64,000 nt of DNA, from assembly GCF_007097385.1 (NCBI RefSeq), contig NZ_VJZS01000012.1, forward strand, positions 1 through 64,000. Reading direction: 5' to 3'. The translations under genes were made by a program, and so were the position numbers. The DNA comes from Flavobacterium sp. ZT3R18 (GTDB lineage: Bacteria; Bacteroidota; Bacteroidia; Flavobacteriales; Flavobacteriaceae). Shown here in pieces: positions 47,696 to 56,678 of this stretch (its first letter is position 1; each line of letters starts with the position of its first letter). The notes under the pieces are model-generated. The model searched no databases. It was not told where the DNA came from and saw only the letters and a list, made by a program, of their open reading frames with translations.

Positions 47696-48742
47696 ATGAA
47701 AAAGATACTTATTACAGGAGGAGCGGGGTTTATTGGTTCACATGTCGTAAGACGATTTGTAAAAAACTATCCAGAGTACCAAGTTTTTAATTTGGATGCC
47801 TTGACGTATGCAGGGAATTTAGAAAATATTAAGGATATTGAAAATGAGTCGAATTACACTTTTGTAAAAGGAGATATTACAGATGAAAGTTTTATAAATA
47901 CGTTGTTTCAAGAGCAACAGTTTGATGGAGTCATTCATCTAGCTGCCGAATCGCATGTCGATCGTTCTATTGAAGATCCTTTGGCTTTTGTGAAAACCAA
48001 CGTGATTGGAACTATGAATTTATTGAACGCTGCCAAAAAGCAATGGTTGGGGAACTTTGAGGGTAAACGTTTTTACCATGTGAGTACCGATGAGGTTTAC
48101 GGATCACTAGGAGCCGAAGGCTTGTTTACAGAAACTACTGCTTATGATCCTAATTCACCGTATTCGGCTTCTAAAGCAAGTTCGGATCACTTCGTTCGTG
48201 CTTATGGGGAAACTTACGGATTGCCGTATGTAATAACCAATTGTTCCAATAATTATGGTCCTTATCATTTTCCAGAGAAATTGATCCCGTTGTTTATCAA
48301 TAATATCATCAATAATAAACCATTACCGGTTTACGGAGATGGAAACTACACCAGAGATTGGCTGTTTGTAAAAGACCATGCGGTGGCTATCGACTTGGTT
48401 TTTCACGATGGAAAAAATCACGAGACGTACAATATTGGCGGGTTTAATGAGTGGAAAAACATTGATTTGGTTAAAGCATTGTGTCAACTTATGGACCAAA
48501 AACTAGGTAGAACAGCAGGAGAATCAGCACAGTTAATTACTTACGTAAAAGACAGGCCAGGCCATGATTTGCGTTATGCCATTGATGCCTCAAAAATAAA
48601 TACCCAATTGGGTTGGAAGCCATCGGTAACTTTCGAACAAGGATTGGAAATCACTATCGATTGGTATTTGAATAATCAAGATTGGTTAAATAATGTGACT
48701 TCTGGGGCGTATGCTTCGTATTATGAAAAACAGTATTCATAG
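47696..48742 (+). CDS. rfbB: dTDP-glucose 4,6-dehydratase
   Basis: A 348-aa extended short-chain dehydrogenase making dTDP-4-keto-6-deoxyglucose, the entry to dTDP-rhamnose and related sugars. It has GGAGFIGSHVVRRF, HLAAESHVDRSIEDP, the catalytic STDEVYGSLG and YSASKASSDH, and NCSNNYGPYHFPEKLIPL. The length matches RmlB. No rmlA, rmlC or rmlD is in the window, so they are elsewhere or beyond the right edge. A terminator follows, ending this part of the locus. Confidence 0.93.
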   Translation: MKKILITGGAGFIGSHVVRRFVKNYPEYQVFNLDALTYAGNLENIKDIENESNYTFVKGDITDESFINTLFQEQQFDGVIHLAAESHVDRSIEDPLAFVKTNVIGTMNLLNAAKKQWLGNFEGKRFYHVSTDEVYGSLGAEGLFTETTAYDPNSPYSASKASSDHFVRAYGETYGLPYVITNCSNNYGPYHFPEKLIPLFINNIINNKPLPVYGDGNYTRDWLFVKDHAVAIDLVFHDGKNHETYNIGGFNEWKNIDLVKALCQLMDQKLGRTAGESAQLITYVKDRPGHDLRYAIDASKINTQLGWKPSVTFEQGLEITIDWYLNNQDWLNNVTSGAYASYYEKQYS

Positions 48743-48756
48743 AGGAATTTTAGATT

Positions 48757-48787
48757 TTAGCCCCGATAATTTCGGGGCTAATTTTTG
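48757..48787 (+). terminator. Intrinsic terminator after rfbB
   Basis: TTAGCCCCGA (48757-48766) pairs perfectly with TCGGGGCTAA (48772-48781) around a 5-nt loop, followed by a T run. Confidence 0.85.
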
Positions 48788-48823
48788 AATGTAGATACTA
48801 GATAATTAATAGTAAATTAAAAA

Positions 48824-49288
48824 ATGAACTGGTACGTAGTTTACACCAAACCTAAGTGGGAAAAGAAAGTCGCAGAGCGGTTGAACGAAATAGGTGTTAT
48901 AGCGTATTGTCCTTTGATAACTAAAGTGAGTCAATGGTCTGATCGCAAAAAAAAGGTGGAGCTGCCATTGTTTAATTCCTATATTTTTGTTCAGCTCAAT
49001 GAAAAGGAGCGCAATGCTATTTTTGAAATTCCTGGTGCCATTCGGTATTTGTTTTGGCTAGGGAAACCCGCCGTAGTAAAAGAAACAGAGATCCAAATCA
49101 TTCAAGATTGGTTGAGTGCACCAGATACTTATGAAGTTAGTGCAGACACTTGGCAAAAAGGAGATAAGGTCGTGTTAGAATCGGGTCCTTTTGCAGCGCA
49201 ATCTGCTATTGTGCAAGAGGTAAAACACCATCATTATGTATTGGTTTTAGAATCTTTAGGATGTATTCTTAGAGTGGAAAAAAAATAA
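48824..49288 (+). CDS. UpxY-like NusG-family transcription antiterminator
   Basis: A 154-aa NusG paralogue. The start NWYVVYTKPKWEKKVAERL is the NGN-domain signature, ISQ-type strands and FNSYIFVQLNEKERNAIF follow, and the C-terminal part has a KOW-like stretch (WQKGDKVVLESGPFAAQSAI). In Bacteroides, UpxY proteins let RNA polymerase read through leaders of capsule operons. Here the gene sits between a terminator and a leader with a terminator-like hairpin, just ahead of the second export module. It therefore likely controls the downstream operon. Confidence 0.88.
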   Translation: MNWYVVYTKPKWEKKVAERLNEIGVIAYCPLITKVSQWSDRKKKVELPLFNSYIFVQLNEKERNAIFEIPGAIRYLFWLGKPAVVKETEIQIIQDWLSAPDTYEVSADTWQKGDKVVLESGPFAAQSAIVQEVKHHHYVLVLESLGCILRVEKK

Positions 49289-49450
49289 TTTATTTTTTTT
49301 TGTTAAGTAAAAAAAGCAAAAGAGCGTCTTGTTTTAGGCTTAAGGTGTTGGTTTTCAATGTTTTTTTGCTGTTGTTTTTCTTTAAAAGAGCTAGCTCTGA
49401 AAACGCTAAATCAGGAGTTTAAAAAGAAGGTAAAATCTTTTTTTTTAATG

Positions 49451-49458
49451 TAAATTTG
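49451..49458 (+). promoter_or_regulatory. Probable promoter of the downstream polysaccharide operon
   Basis: TAAATTTG matches the -7 consensus and is followed by GCA, as in the carA promoter. No -33 TTG at 19-20 bases was found; the upstream DNA is a T run. It would yield a leader of about 155 nt before the SLBB protein gene. Confidence 0.5.
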
Positions 49459-49489
49459 CAAACTCTTAATAATACGGTGACCTAATATT

Positions 49490-49534
49490 GGGACTCACTG
49501 CGGCGAAGCCGTGTAAAGGGGTCTCTTTTTCTTG
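49490..49534 (+). terminator. Terminator-like hairpin in the polysaccharide-operon leader
   Basis: An outer stem GGGAC (49490-49494)/GTCTC (49521-49525) and an inner stem CGGC (49501-49504)/GCCG (49508-49511) are followed by TTTTTCTT. It lies about 30 nt after the predicted transcription start and well before the gene. This is the position expected for an attenuator acted on by the UpxY-like protein. Confidence 0.5.
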
Positions 49535-49620
49535 TAAAATAGAAGAGTGTAGATGTCTAGTGTTTATTAAAAAAAATATTAAATAGCTTGTTTTAATTCA
49601 AGCGAAAAATTAAATAGAAT

Positions 49621-52068
49621 ATGAAAAAAATAATTACAGCAATTGTCCTTTTTATAGCCCTTTTTCAAACGAGCTCTTTGATGGCTCAGGATATTCTAAA
49701 AGGGAGTGATTTAAGTACTGTAAGAGTTGATTATTTAACCGATGCTGAAATTTTTAAAATAAAAACACAGTTGCAAAGTAATAATTTGACTGTTGACCAA
49801 GCTGAGCCAATGGCCTTGGCCAAAGGAATGAGTGCTTCGGAGTTTGCCAAATTAAAAAAGCGTTTGGCGATGCCTTCGTCCAGTGATTCGGAAAAAACGA
49901 CGACAAAGAAAAAAGTCAAGAAAGAAGATTTTGAATATGAAGAGGGAAATGGTGAAGATTCCGAACTTAAACAAGAGAAATTCAAAAATAAGAAATTCAA
50001 AGACACACTTAATTTACTTGTTTTTGGCTCTGAGTTGTTTGATAATCCCACTTTAAATTTCGAACCTAATTTAAAATTGGCTACTCCTGTAAATTACATT
50101 TTGGGACCTGCAGATGAATTGCAAATCAGTGTTTTTGGAGTTCAAGTGTTTGAGGATAAAATAACGGTTTCTAGAGAAGGTATAGTATCAATACAAAATG
50201 TTGGTAATATACAGGTGTCTGGACTGACAATTGAAGCAGCTACTCAAAAAATAAAAGGAGCTATAGCTCGTGTTTATAGTACAGTACGTTCAGGACAATC
50301 AAAAGTAGAGGTAAGTTTAAGCCGAATTAGAACTATAAAAGTAACTATCATAGGAAGTAGACTTCCTGGTAACTATTCCATTTCATCACTTGCAACAGTG
50401 TATAATGCTTTGTTTCTATGTGGAGGTCCCTCAAAAAATGAGAGTTATAGAAATATTGAGTTAATAAGAAATAATAAGGTTTATAAGATTATTGATATTT
50501 ATCGTTTTCTAGTGAGTGGTAATCAATCGGATAATGTTGGTTTAAAGGATAATGATGTTATTCGGATTCCAGCGTACACTAATAGAGTTACGGTAGAAGG
50601 AGAGGTAAAACGACCTGGGATTTTTGAAATAAAAAAAGGAGAGCGTTTTTCAGATTTATTAACTTTTACTTCAGGATTTAATGAGTTTGCTTACACAGCT
50701 TCAGTAAATGTATTGCAAAAAACAGGAAAAGAGTATAAAGTCGCAGATATTCAAGCATCAAAATTTAGCAGTTATATTCCGTTAAATGGAGATGTCTATA
50801 AAGTTTCCAAAATCTTAAACCGATTTGAAAACCGTATCGTAATTGCAGGTGCTGTTTTTAGGCCAGACACCTATTCTTTTTATGAGGGGATGCGTATTTC
50901 TGATTTAGTGGCACAAGCCGAAGGATTAAAAGAAGATGCCTATAAAAACAGAGCTATCATAGTGAGATTAAAGTCGGATTTGACAACGGAAGTTGTAAAT
51001 GTAAATCTAGAAAAAGCTTTGTTGGGGGACATGAATGCTAATATTACCTTGCGTAAAGAAGATAAAGTAATGGTATATTCTATTTTGGATTTCAAGGAAG
51101 AATATAAAGTTACTATCGATGGAGAAGTAAAAACTCCAGGTGTTTATGAATACCATGAAAACCTAACTTTGAATGATTTATTAATAGAATCAGGGGGGTT
51201 AAAAGGGTCGGCTTCCAAGAGAGTGGAAATAGCACGAATGATAAAAGCCGAAGAAATCGATGTGAACAACCCAAATAAAGTTGAATTATTTAATATAGAA
51301 ATTGCTTCTGATAATAATGAACAGCTAAAAAACTTTGTATTAAAACCATTTGATGTTGTAAATGTTAGAAGGATGTCTGTTTTTTCAAAACCAGAAATGG
51401 TAGTAATAAGCGGTGCTGTAGCCTATCCCGGAAAATATGTTTTAGCCCATAAGAAAGAAAAAATATTTGATGTTATCAATAGGGCAGGGGGATTAACAGC
51501 AAACGCTACTTTAGGAGGTGTTAAAATTATGAGACCTATATCAGCAGATCAAATTGATGAATTGCAAAATGTAAATGCGGATAGTAAAGATACGATTCAA
51601 AACAAATTGGCACGGAAATTAAAGGAGGATATAAAGTATTCTACAATCCCTGTAAATTGGGAAAAAGTGCTTAAAAATCCAAATAATAGTAGCAATATCG
51701 TTTTGTTACCCGGTGATGAAATTGAGGTTTCATTCTTTAAAGAAACAGTTAAGGTTGTGGGTAGCGTGCTTTTAACGTCGGAAATTCCTTATGCAAGCGG
51801 AAGGGGTTTTAGTTATTATTTGAATGCTGTAGGAGGTGTGAATGCTAAAGGTTGGAAGAAAAAAGCATTTGTCATTTATCCTAATGGTAGAGCTGCTGTT
51901 TCCAAATCGAGATTTTTGTTTTTTAGGACGTATCCAAAAGTTACCCCAGGTTCTCAGATTGTTGTTCCTGAAAAACCTCTTACTAAAAAATTAACAACGG
52001 GAGAATGGGTAAGTATTGGTAGTGTCATTACCAGTATGGCATTGTTAATTATTACCGCTTTTAAATAA
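49621..52068 (+). CDS. SLBB-repeat polysaccharide export protein, large Wza-like
   Basis: An 815-aa exported protein. The signal peptide ends near LMAQD with no lipobox, unlike the Wza-like protein at 40264. A charged linker (about residues 85-125) is followed by a Poly_export domain (YILGPADELQISVFGVQVFE). Several SLBB-type repeats follow (VTVEGEVKRPGIFEIKKGE, IVIAGAVFRPDTYSFYEG, VTIDGEVKTPGVYEYHEN, VVISGAVAYPGKYVLAHK). The C-terminus is a hydrophobic helix (WVSIGSVITSMALLIITAF). It is about twice the length of E. coli Wza because of the extra SLBB repeats, a form frequent in Bacteroidota. Confidence 0.9.
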   Translation: MKKIITAIVLFIALFQTSSLMAQDILKGSDLSTVRVDYLTDAEIFKIKTQLQSNNLTVDQAEPMALAKGMSASEFAKLKKRLAMPSSSDSEKTTTKKKVKKEDFEYEEGNGEDSELKQEKFKNKKFKDTLNLLVFGSELFDNPTLNFEPNLKLATPVNYILGPADELQISVFGVQVFEDKITVSREGIVSIQNVGNIQVSGLTIEAATQKIKGAIARVYSTVRSGQSKVEVSLSRIRTIKVTIIGSRLPGNYSISSLATVYNALFLCGGPSKNESYRNIELIRNNKVYKIIDIYRFLVSGNQSDNVGLKDNDVIRIPAYTNRVTVEGEVKRPGIFEIKKGERFSDLLTFTSGFNEFAYTASVNVLQKTGKEYKVADIQASKFSSYIPLNGDVYKVSKILNRFENRIVIAGAVFRPDTYSFYEGMRISDLVAQAEGLKEDAYKNRAIIVRLKSDLTTEVVNVNLEKALLGDMNANITLRKEDKVMVYSILDFKEEYKVTIDGEVKTPGVYEYHENLTLNDLLIESGGLKGSASKRVEIARMIKAEEIDVNNPNKVELFNIEIASDNNEQLKNFVLKPFDVVNVRRMSVFSKPEMVVISGAVAYPGKYVLAHKKEKIFDVINRAGGLTANATLGGVKIMRPISADQIDELQNVNADSKDTIQNKLARKLKEDIKYSTIPVNWEKVLKNPNNSSNIVLLPGDEIEVSFFKETVKVVGSVLLTSEIPYASGRGFSYYLNAVGGVNAKGWKKKAFVIYPNGRAAVSKSRFLFFRTYPKVTPGSQIVVPEKPLTKKLTTGEWVSIGSVITSMALLIITAFK

Positions 52069-52198
52069 CTGGGTTCTCATAATACAGAATTCAATAATGT
52101 TAAAGCTGAATTTAGATAACAAATGATTGAAAAATAAACAAAATAAGTTGATTTAAGACTACAGAAAATACACAACAAATAATTGAATACCGAATTAA

Positions 52199-53272
52199 AT
52201 GAACGAACAAATACCCAACGACGAAATATCTTTAAAAGAGTTATTAGAGAAAGCCAAGGAATGGTATGCCTATTTGCTGTCACAATGGAAAATCATTGTA
52301 ATAGCAGGAATTATAGGAGCTGCTTTGGGATTGACCTACTCCTTTATTAAAAAGCCCGTTTATACCGCAACATTATCGTTTGCTTTAGAAGATGAGAAAG
52401 GTAGTGGTGGCGGTTTAGGAAGTGCGCTTGGATTGGCGAGTTCATTAGGATTAGACCTTGGCGGAGGCGGAGGCGGTAGTATATTTACAGGATCCAATTT
52501 GACAGAGCTATTTAAGTCTCGTTTAATGGTAGAACAGACATTATTGACTCCTGTTACAGTAAATGGAAAAGTAATTTCTTTGGCTGAGATGTATATCGAG
52601 AATAACAAATGGAGAAACGATTGGAAAGACAATCCAAAATATAAGAATATACATTTTTTACCTAATGCCAAACGCAAATATTTTACACGCATACATGATA
52701 GTATTATGGGAGTGATGTATGGAAGTTTATCCAAAGAAGCATTGAGTGTTGCACAAAAGGATAAAAAAATTGCCATTATAAGTGTGGATGTTGCATCGAC
52801 AAACGAATTGTTCTCTAAATATTTTTGCGAAGCACTTGCTAAACAAGTAAGTAAATTTTATGTAGATACCAAAAGTAAAAAAGCCAGAATGAATATGGCT
52901 ATTTTAGAAAAGCAAAGAGATTCTATTCGCAGAGAACTTAACGGAGCTATTACAGGAGTAGCAGTTGCCAATGATAATACTTTTGGACTGAATCCCGCTA
53001 TGAATGTAAGACGTGCCCCTTCAGCCCGCAGACAGATAGATGTACAAGCCAATACGGCCATATTAACAGAGTTGGTCAAACAAAGCGAATTGGCTAAAGT
53101 GACATTACGCAAAGAAACACCGTTAATACAAGTAATTGATCGCCCTATTTTACCTTTACCTAAAGAGCGTTTTGGTAAAGCCAAAGGATTAATGATAGGT
53201 GGATTTTTGTTCGGGTTTTTAACAGTACTGTTTTTGATAGTAAAGCGGTTATTAAAATCAATAATTCAATAA
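52199..53272 (+). CDS. Wzz-like chain-length determinant without kinase domain
   Basis: A 357-aa inner-membrane co-polymerase. It has a first transmembrane segment at about residues 30-52 (IIVIAGIIGAALGLTYSF), a periplasmic domain and a second segment at about 330-352 (LMIGGFLFGFLTVLFLIVK). A Gly-rich stretch near residues 75-95 (GLGSALGLASSLGLDLGGGG) is typical of this Bacteroidota group. It has no tyrosine kinase domain, in contrast to the Wzc-like protein at 41074. It forms a second export module with the large SLBB protein. Confidence 0.88.
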   Translation: MNEQIPNDEISLKELLEKAKEWYAYLLSQWKIIVIAGIIGAALGLTYSFIKKPVYTATLSFALEDEKGSGGGLGSALGLASSLGLDLGGGGGGSIFTGSNLTELFKSRLMVEQTLLTPVTVNGKVISLAEMYIENNKWRNDWKDNPKYKNIHFLPNAKRKYFTRIHDSIMGVMYGSLSKEALSVAQKDKKIAIISVDVASTNELFSKYFCEALAKQVSKFYVDTKSKKARMNMAILEKQRDSIRRELNGAITGVAVANDNTFGLNPAMNVRRAPSARRQIDVQANTAILTELVKQSELAKVTLRKETPLIQVIDRPILPLPKERFGKAKGLMIGGFLFGFLTVLFLIVKRLLKSIIQ

Positions 53273-53312
53273 TTTTTTTAAATAATAAATTATTCTTCAA
53301 TTAAGACACCAA

Positions 53313-54500
53313 ATGAATATCCTTAAATTAATTGGCCGAGATTCAGAAATATTTGAAAAAGATATTTTAAAGTATGAAAATGAACTTTCTAAAATTGTTG
53401 GTAGTTCTTCTTTTTTGGTAATAGGTGGTGCTGGGTCAATAGGTCAAGCGGTAACCAAAGAAATTTTTAAACGCAATCCATCAAAGTTACATGTTGTTGA
53501 TATCAGCGAAAATAATATGGTGGAACTGGTTCGTGACTTGAGAAGTTCTTACGGGTATATCGACGGGGACTTTCAAACTTTCGCCTTGGATATCGGATCT
53601 GTTGAATATGATGCATTTATCAATTCGGACGGAAAATATGATTATGTTTTAAATCTTTCGGCTCTAAAACACGTTCGTAGCGAAAAAGATCCGTTTACAT
53701 TGATGAGAATGATTGATGTGAATGTTTTCAATACCGAGAAAACTTTACAACAATCGATAGAAAACGGAACCAAGAAATATTTTTGTGTTTCAACAGACAA
53801 AGCGGCTAATCCGGTAAACATGATGGGAGCTTCCAAGCGTATCATGGAAATGTATTTGATGCGTAAAAGTCAACAGATAAAAATTTCCACCGCCCGTTTT
53901 GCCAATGTGGCCTTTTCGGATGGGTCTTTATTACATGGCTTCAACCAACGTATTTTAAAAAAACAGCCTATAGTGGCTCCCAATGATATTAAACGTTATT
54001 TTGTAACTCCAAAAGAATCGGGAGAATTATGTTTGATGTCCTGTATATTCGGGGAAAATAGAGATATTTTCTTTCCTAAATTGAGTGAGAACTTGCATTT
54101 GATCTCTTTTGCAGACATAGCCGTTAAATACTTGGCTGAAATTGGATACGAACCCTATTTGTGTGAAAATGAAGAAGAAGCCAGAGATAATGTTGAGGCT
54201 TTGCTAGTCCAAAAAAAATGGCCGTGTTTGTTTACAGCCAGTGATACTACAGGAGAAAAAGATTTTGAGGAGTTTTTTACTGATAGCGAGGTTTTGGATA
54301 TGCAACGTTTCGAAAACTTGGGGGTTATTAAAAATGAAGCTAACTTTGATCCATCTAAATTAGAAAATTTTACCGCTAAAATTGCTCAGATGAAAACAGA
54401 TGAAAAATGGGATAAAGAGGAAATTGTCGCTTTGTTTCATGTAATGATTCCAAATTTTGGACATAAAGAAACCGGTAAATATTTAGATTCAAAAATGTAA
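53313..54500 (+). CDS. legB: UDP/GDP-N-acetylglucosamine 4,6-dehydratase, LegB-like
   Basis: A 395-aa extended short-chain dehydrogenase of the FlaA1/PseB family. It removes water from the nucleotide-activated GlcNAc to give the 4-keto-6-deoxy sugar. Cofactor motif GGAGSIG is at residues 38-44. Catalytic features are NLSALKHVRSEKDP and STDKAANPVNMMGASKRIME. The family length and the LegC, NeuB and NeuC neighbours favour LegB of legionaminic-acid synthesis over PseB. It opens a run with spacers of 2-10 bases. Confidence 0.82.
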   Translation: MNILKLIGRDSEIFEKDILKYENELSKIVGSSSFLVIGGAGSIGQAVTKEIFKRNPSKLHVVDISENNMVELVRDLRSSYGYIDGDFQTFALDIGSVEYDAFINSDGKYDYVLNLSALKHVRSEKDPFTLMRMIDVNVFNTEKTLQQSIENGTKKYFCVSTDKAANPVNMMGASKRIMEMYLMRKSQQIKISTARFANVAFSDGSLLHGFNQRILKKQPIVAPNDIKRYFVTPKESGELCLMSCIFGENRDIFFPKLSENLHLISFADIAVKYLAEIGYEPYLCENEEEARDNVEALLVQKKWPCLFTASDTTGEKDFEEFFTDSEVLDMQRFENLGVIKNEANFDPSKLENFTAKIAQMKTDEKWDKEEIVALFHVMIPNFGHKETGKYLDSKM

Positions 54501-54502
54501 TT

Positions 54503-55645
54503 ATGGCAGATATTAATTCGGTTATATCCTTTATAAAAGCACAGTTTAAAACGGAAAGTTTTATTCCGTTGCACGTTCCTCATTTTGGGGGTAACGAAAA
54601 AAATTACTTATTAGAAACTATTGATTCTACTTTTGTGTCCTCTGTAGGGGCTTATGTGGATCAATTTGAATTGATGATGCAAGGCATTACCCAAACTCAA
54701 AAAGCAGTTGCTGTTGTTAATGGTACTGCGGGTATTCAAGTGGCATTGCGGTTAGTGGGTGTGAAAGCGGGGGATGAAGTATTGACACAAGCACTGACTT
54801 TTGTAGCTACTGCCAATGCTATAGCGTATCAAAATGCAATCCCTGTTTTTTTAGATGTTGATTTAGACACGATGGGATTGTCTCCTAAGGCGGTTGCTTC
54901 ATTTTTAGAAGAATTTGGTGATTTGCGTGAGGACGGTTGCTATAATAGAAAGACAGGCAAAAAAATAAGTGCCTGTGTACCGATGCACACTTTTGGATTT
55001 CCAGTGCATTTAGACGAACTGATTAGCGTCTGTAATGCTTGGAAAATCCCAGTGGTAGAGGATGCTGCAGAATCATTAGGCAGTGAGTACAAAGGAAAAC
55101 CAACAGGGAGTTTAGGGAAAGTAGGTGTTTTTTCATTTAACGGAAATAAAATAGTGACCTGTGGTGGTGGTGGTGCCATAGTTACCAACGACATTTCAAT
55201 AGGGGAGAAAGGAAAATACCTAACCACTACAGCCAAAATTCCACATCCATATGAATATGTGCATGATGAAATGGGTTATAACTTCAGAATGCCCAACTTG
55301 AATGCTGCTTTGGCATGTGCCCAATTGGAACAGTTGGATGGTTTTTTAGATAATAAAAGAAAATTAGCCAAAGAGTACCAATCATTCTTTGCGACTAATG
55401 GGATAAAATTCAGAACTGAAACGCCTGAGACCAAAGCAAACTATTGGTTGATGTGTGTGGAGTTGGAAAATAAAGCTGAACGTGATTTGTTTCTGGAAAC
55501 AACCAATGTGAACGGAGTGATGACCCGACCAATATGGCAATTGATGTATCGTTTGCCGATGTATGCTCATTGTCAGAAAGACGGGCAGATCAATGCTGAA
55601 TTTTTAGAAGAACGAATTGTTAATATACCAAGTAGTGTTAGATAA
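54503..55645 (+). CDS. legC: LegC-like aminotransferase (DegT/DnrJ/EryC1 family)
   Basis: A 380-aa PLP enzyme that aminates the 4-keto sugar made by the LegB-like enzyme. The Schiff-base lysine is Lys216 in SFNGNKIVTCGGGG. Other family features are the PLP-binding VVEDAAESLGSEYKG and the substrate loop HVPHFGGNEKNYLLETID. A family with this FNGNKIVTCGG motif is typical of the legionaminic-acid branch. It starts two bases after the previous stop codon. Confidence 0.87.
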   Translation: MADINSVISFIKAQFKTESFIPLHVPHFGGNEKNYLLETIDSTFVSSVGAYVDQFELMMQGITQTQKAVAVVNGTAGIQVALRLVGVKAGDEVLTQALTFVATANAIAYQNAIPVFLDVDLDTMGLSPKAVASFLEEFGDLREDGCYNRKTGKKISACVPMHTFGFPVHLDELISVCNAWKIPVVEDAAESLGSEYKGKPTGSLGKVGVFSFNGNKIVTCGGGGAIVTNDISIGEKGKYLTTTAKIPHPYEYVHDEMGYNFRMPNLNAALACAQLEQLDGFLDNKRKLAKEYQSFFATNGIKFRTETPETKANYWLMCVELENKAERDLFLETTNVNGVMTRPIWQLMYRLPMYAHCQKDGQINAEFLEERIVNIPSSVR

Positions 55646-55655
55646 AGAATAAATA

Positions 55656-56678
55656 ATGAGTAAAGTAATTATTATTGCAGAAGCTGGAGTTAATCACAAT
55701 GGAGATATTAATTTAGCAAAAAAATTAATTGATGTGGCCTCTGAGGCTAATGTAGATTATGTAAAATTTCAGACGTGGATAACTGAAGATATTGTTGATA
55801 AATCAGCTGCCAAAGCAGATTATCAAAAAAACAATGATGGTTCAGATACTACTCAATTTGAAATGCTTAAAAGATTAGAATTATCTTTCGAGGATTTCAA
55901 AGTGCTTAAAGTTTATTCAGAATCCAAAGGAGTTAAGTTTCTTTCAACTCCAGATGATTATAAAAGTTTAGATTTCTTAGCAGATGAATTACAGCTTCCT
56001 ATTCTTAAAATCGGTTCAGGAGAGGTTACAAACATCCCGTTTTTAAGACGTTTTGGACAGAAAAAAAAACCAATTATTCTCTCTACAGGAATGTCTTCGA
56101 TTGGTGAAGTAGAAAAAGCATATTATGCTCTAATAGAATCTGGTGCCCCATCAGTTACAATTTTGCATTGTACTTCAAATTACCCAGCTTCTCTAGAGTC
56201 TGTTAATTTAAAAGTAATGGGTACTCTTGCTAAAGTATTTAATACAGCTGTGGGATATTCTGATCACACAGAAGGTGTTGAAGTTTCTCTAGCAGCTGTT
56301 GCGCTTGGAGCAACTGTGATAGAAAAGCATTATACATTAGATAAAAATTTACCTGGACCAGACCATAAAGCTTCCCTTGAACCTGAAGAGTTGAAAGAGA
56401 TGGTATTACAGATAAGGAATATTGAGAAAGCAATTAGTGGGGATGGATTAAAAAAAGCTCATAATTCTGAAATTGAAACCAAAAAAATTGTTCAAAAAGG
56501 AATTTATTTGAATAGAACTATTAGTTCGGGAGAAATCATTACTGATGAACATTTGATAATGAAAAGACCAGTAAGTGCATTAAGTGCTCAGGATTATGAT
56601 TTCGTTATTGGCAAAACTGCTAATAAAGAAATTGAAGAAGGGGAAGTGCTAAAACTAAACGATTTGAATTTTGAATAA
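55656..56678 (+). CDS. neuB: N-acetylneuraminate/legionaminate synthase (NeuB/LegI)
   Basis: A 340-aa enzyme that condenses phosphoenolpyruvate with a hexosamine to make a nonulosonic acid. It has the TIM-barrel motifs IAEAGVNHNGDINLAKKLID, PILKIGSGEVTNIPFLRRF, ILSTGMSSIGEVEKA and KHYTLDKNLPGPDHKASLEP, and a C-terminal SAF/antifreeze-like domain (about 285-340). Neighbours with LegB- and LegC-like genes suggest a 2,4-diamino-2,4,6-trideoxy sugar substrate (LegI role) rather than ManNAc. Its end overlaps the start of the next gene. Confidence 0.9.
   Translation: MSKVIIIAEAGVNHNGDINLAKKLIDVASEANVDYVKFQTWITEDIVDKSAAKADYQKNNDGSDTTQFEMLKRLELSFEDFKVLKVYSESKGVKFLSTPDDYKSLDFLADELQLPILKIGSGEVTNIPFLRRFGQKKKPIILSTGMSSIGEVEKAYYALIESGAPSVTILHCTSNYPASLESVNLKVMGTLAKVFNTAVGYSDHTEGVEVSLAAVALGATVIEKHYTLDKNLPGPDHKASLEPEELKEMVLQIRNIEKAISGDGLKKAHNSEIETKKIVQKGIYLNRTISSGEIITDEHLIMKRPVSALSAQDYDFVIGKTANKEIEEGEVLKLNDLNFE

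Noticed and set aside
53313..54500. PseB of the pseudaminic-acid pathway instead of LegB
   Set aside because: Neighbours are a LegC-type aminotransferase, NeuC-type 2-epimerase and PtmE-like protein; PseC, PseG and PseH were not seen. The enzyme families are close, so this stays a judgement from context.
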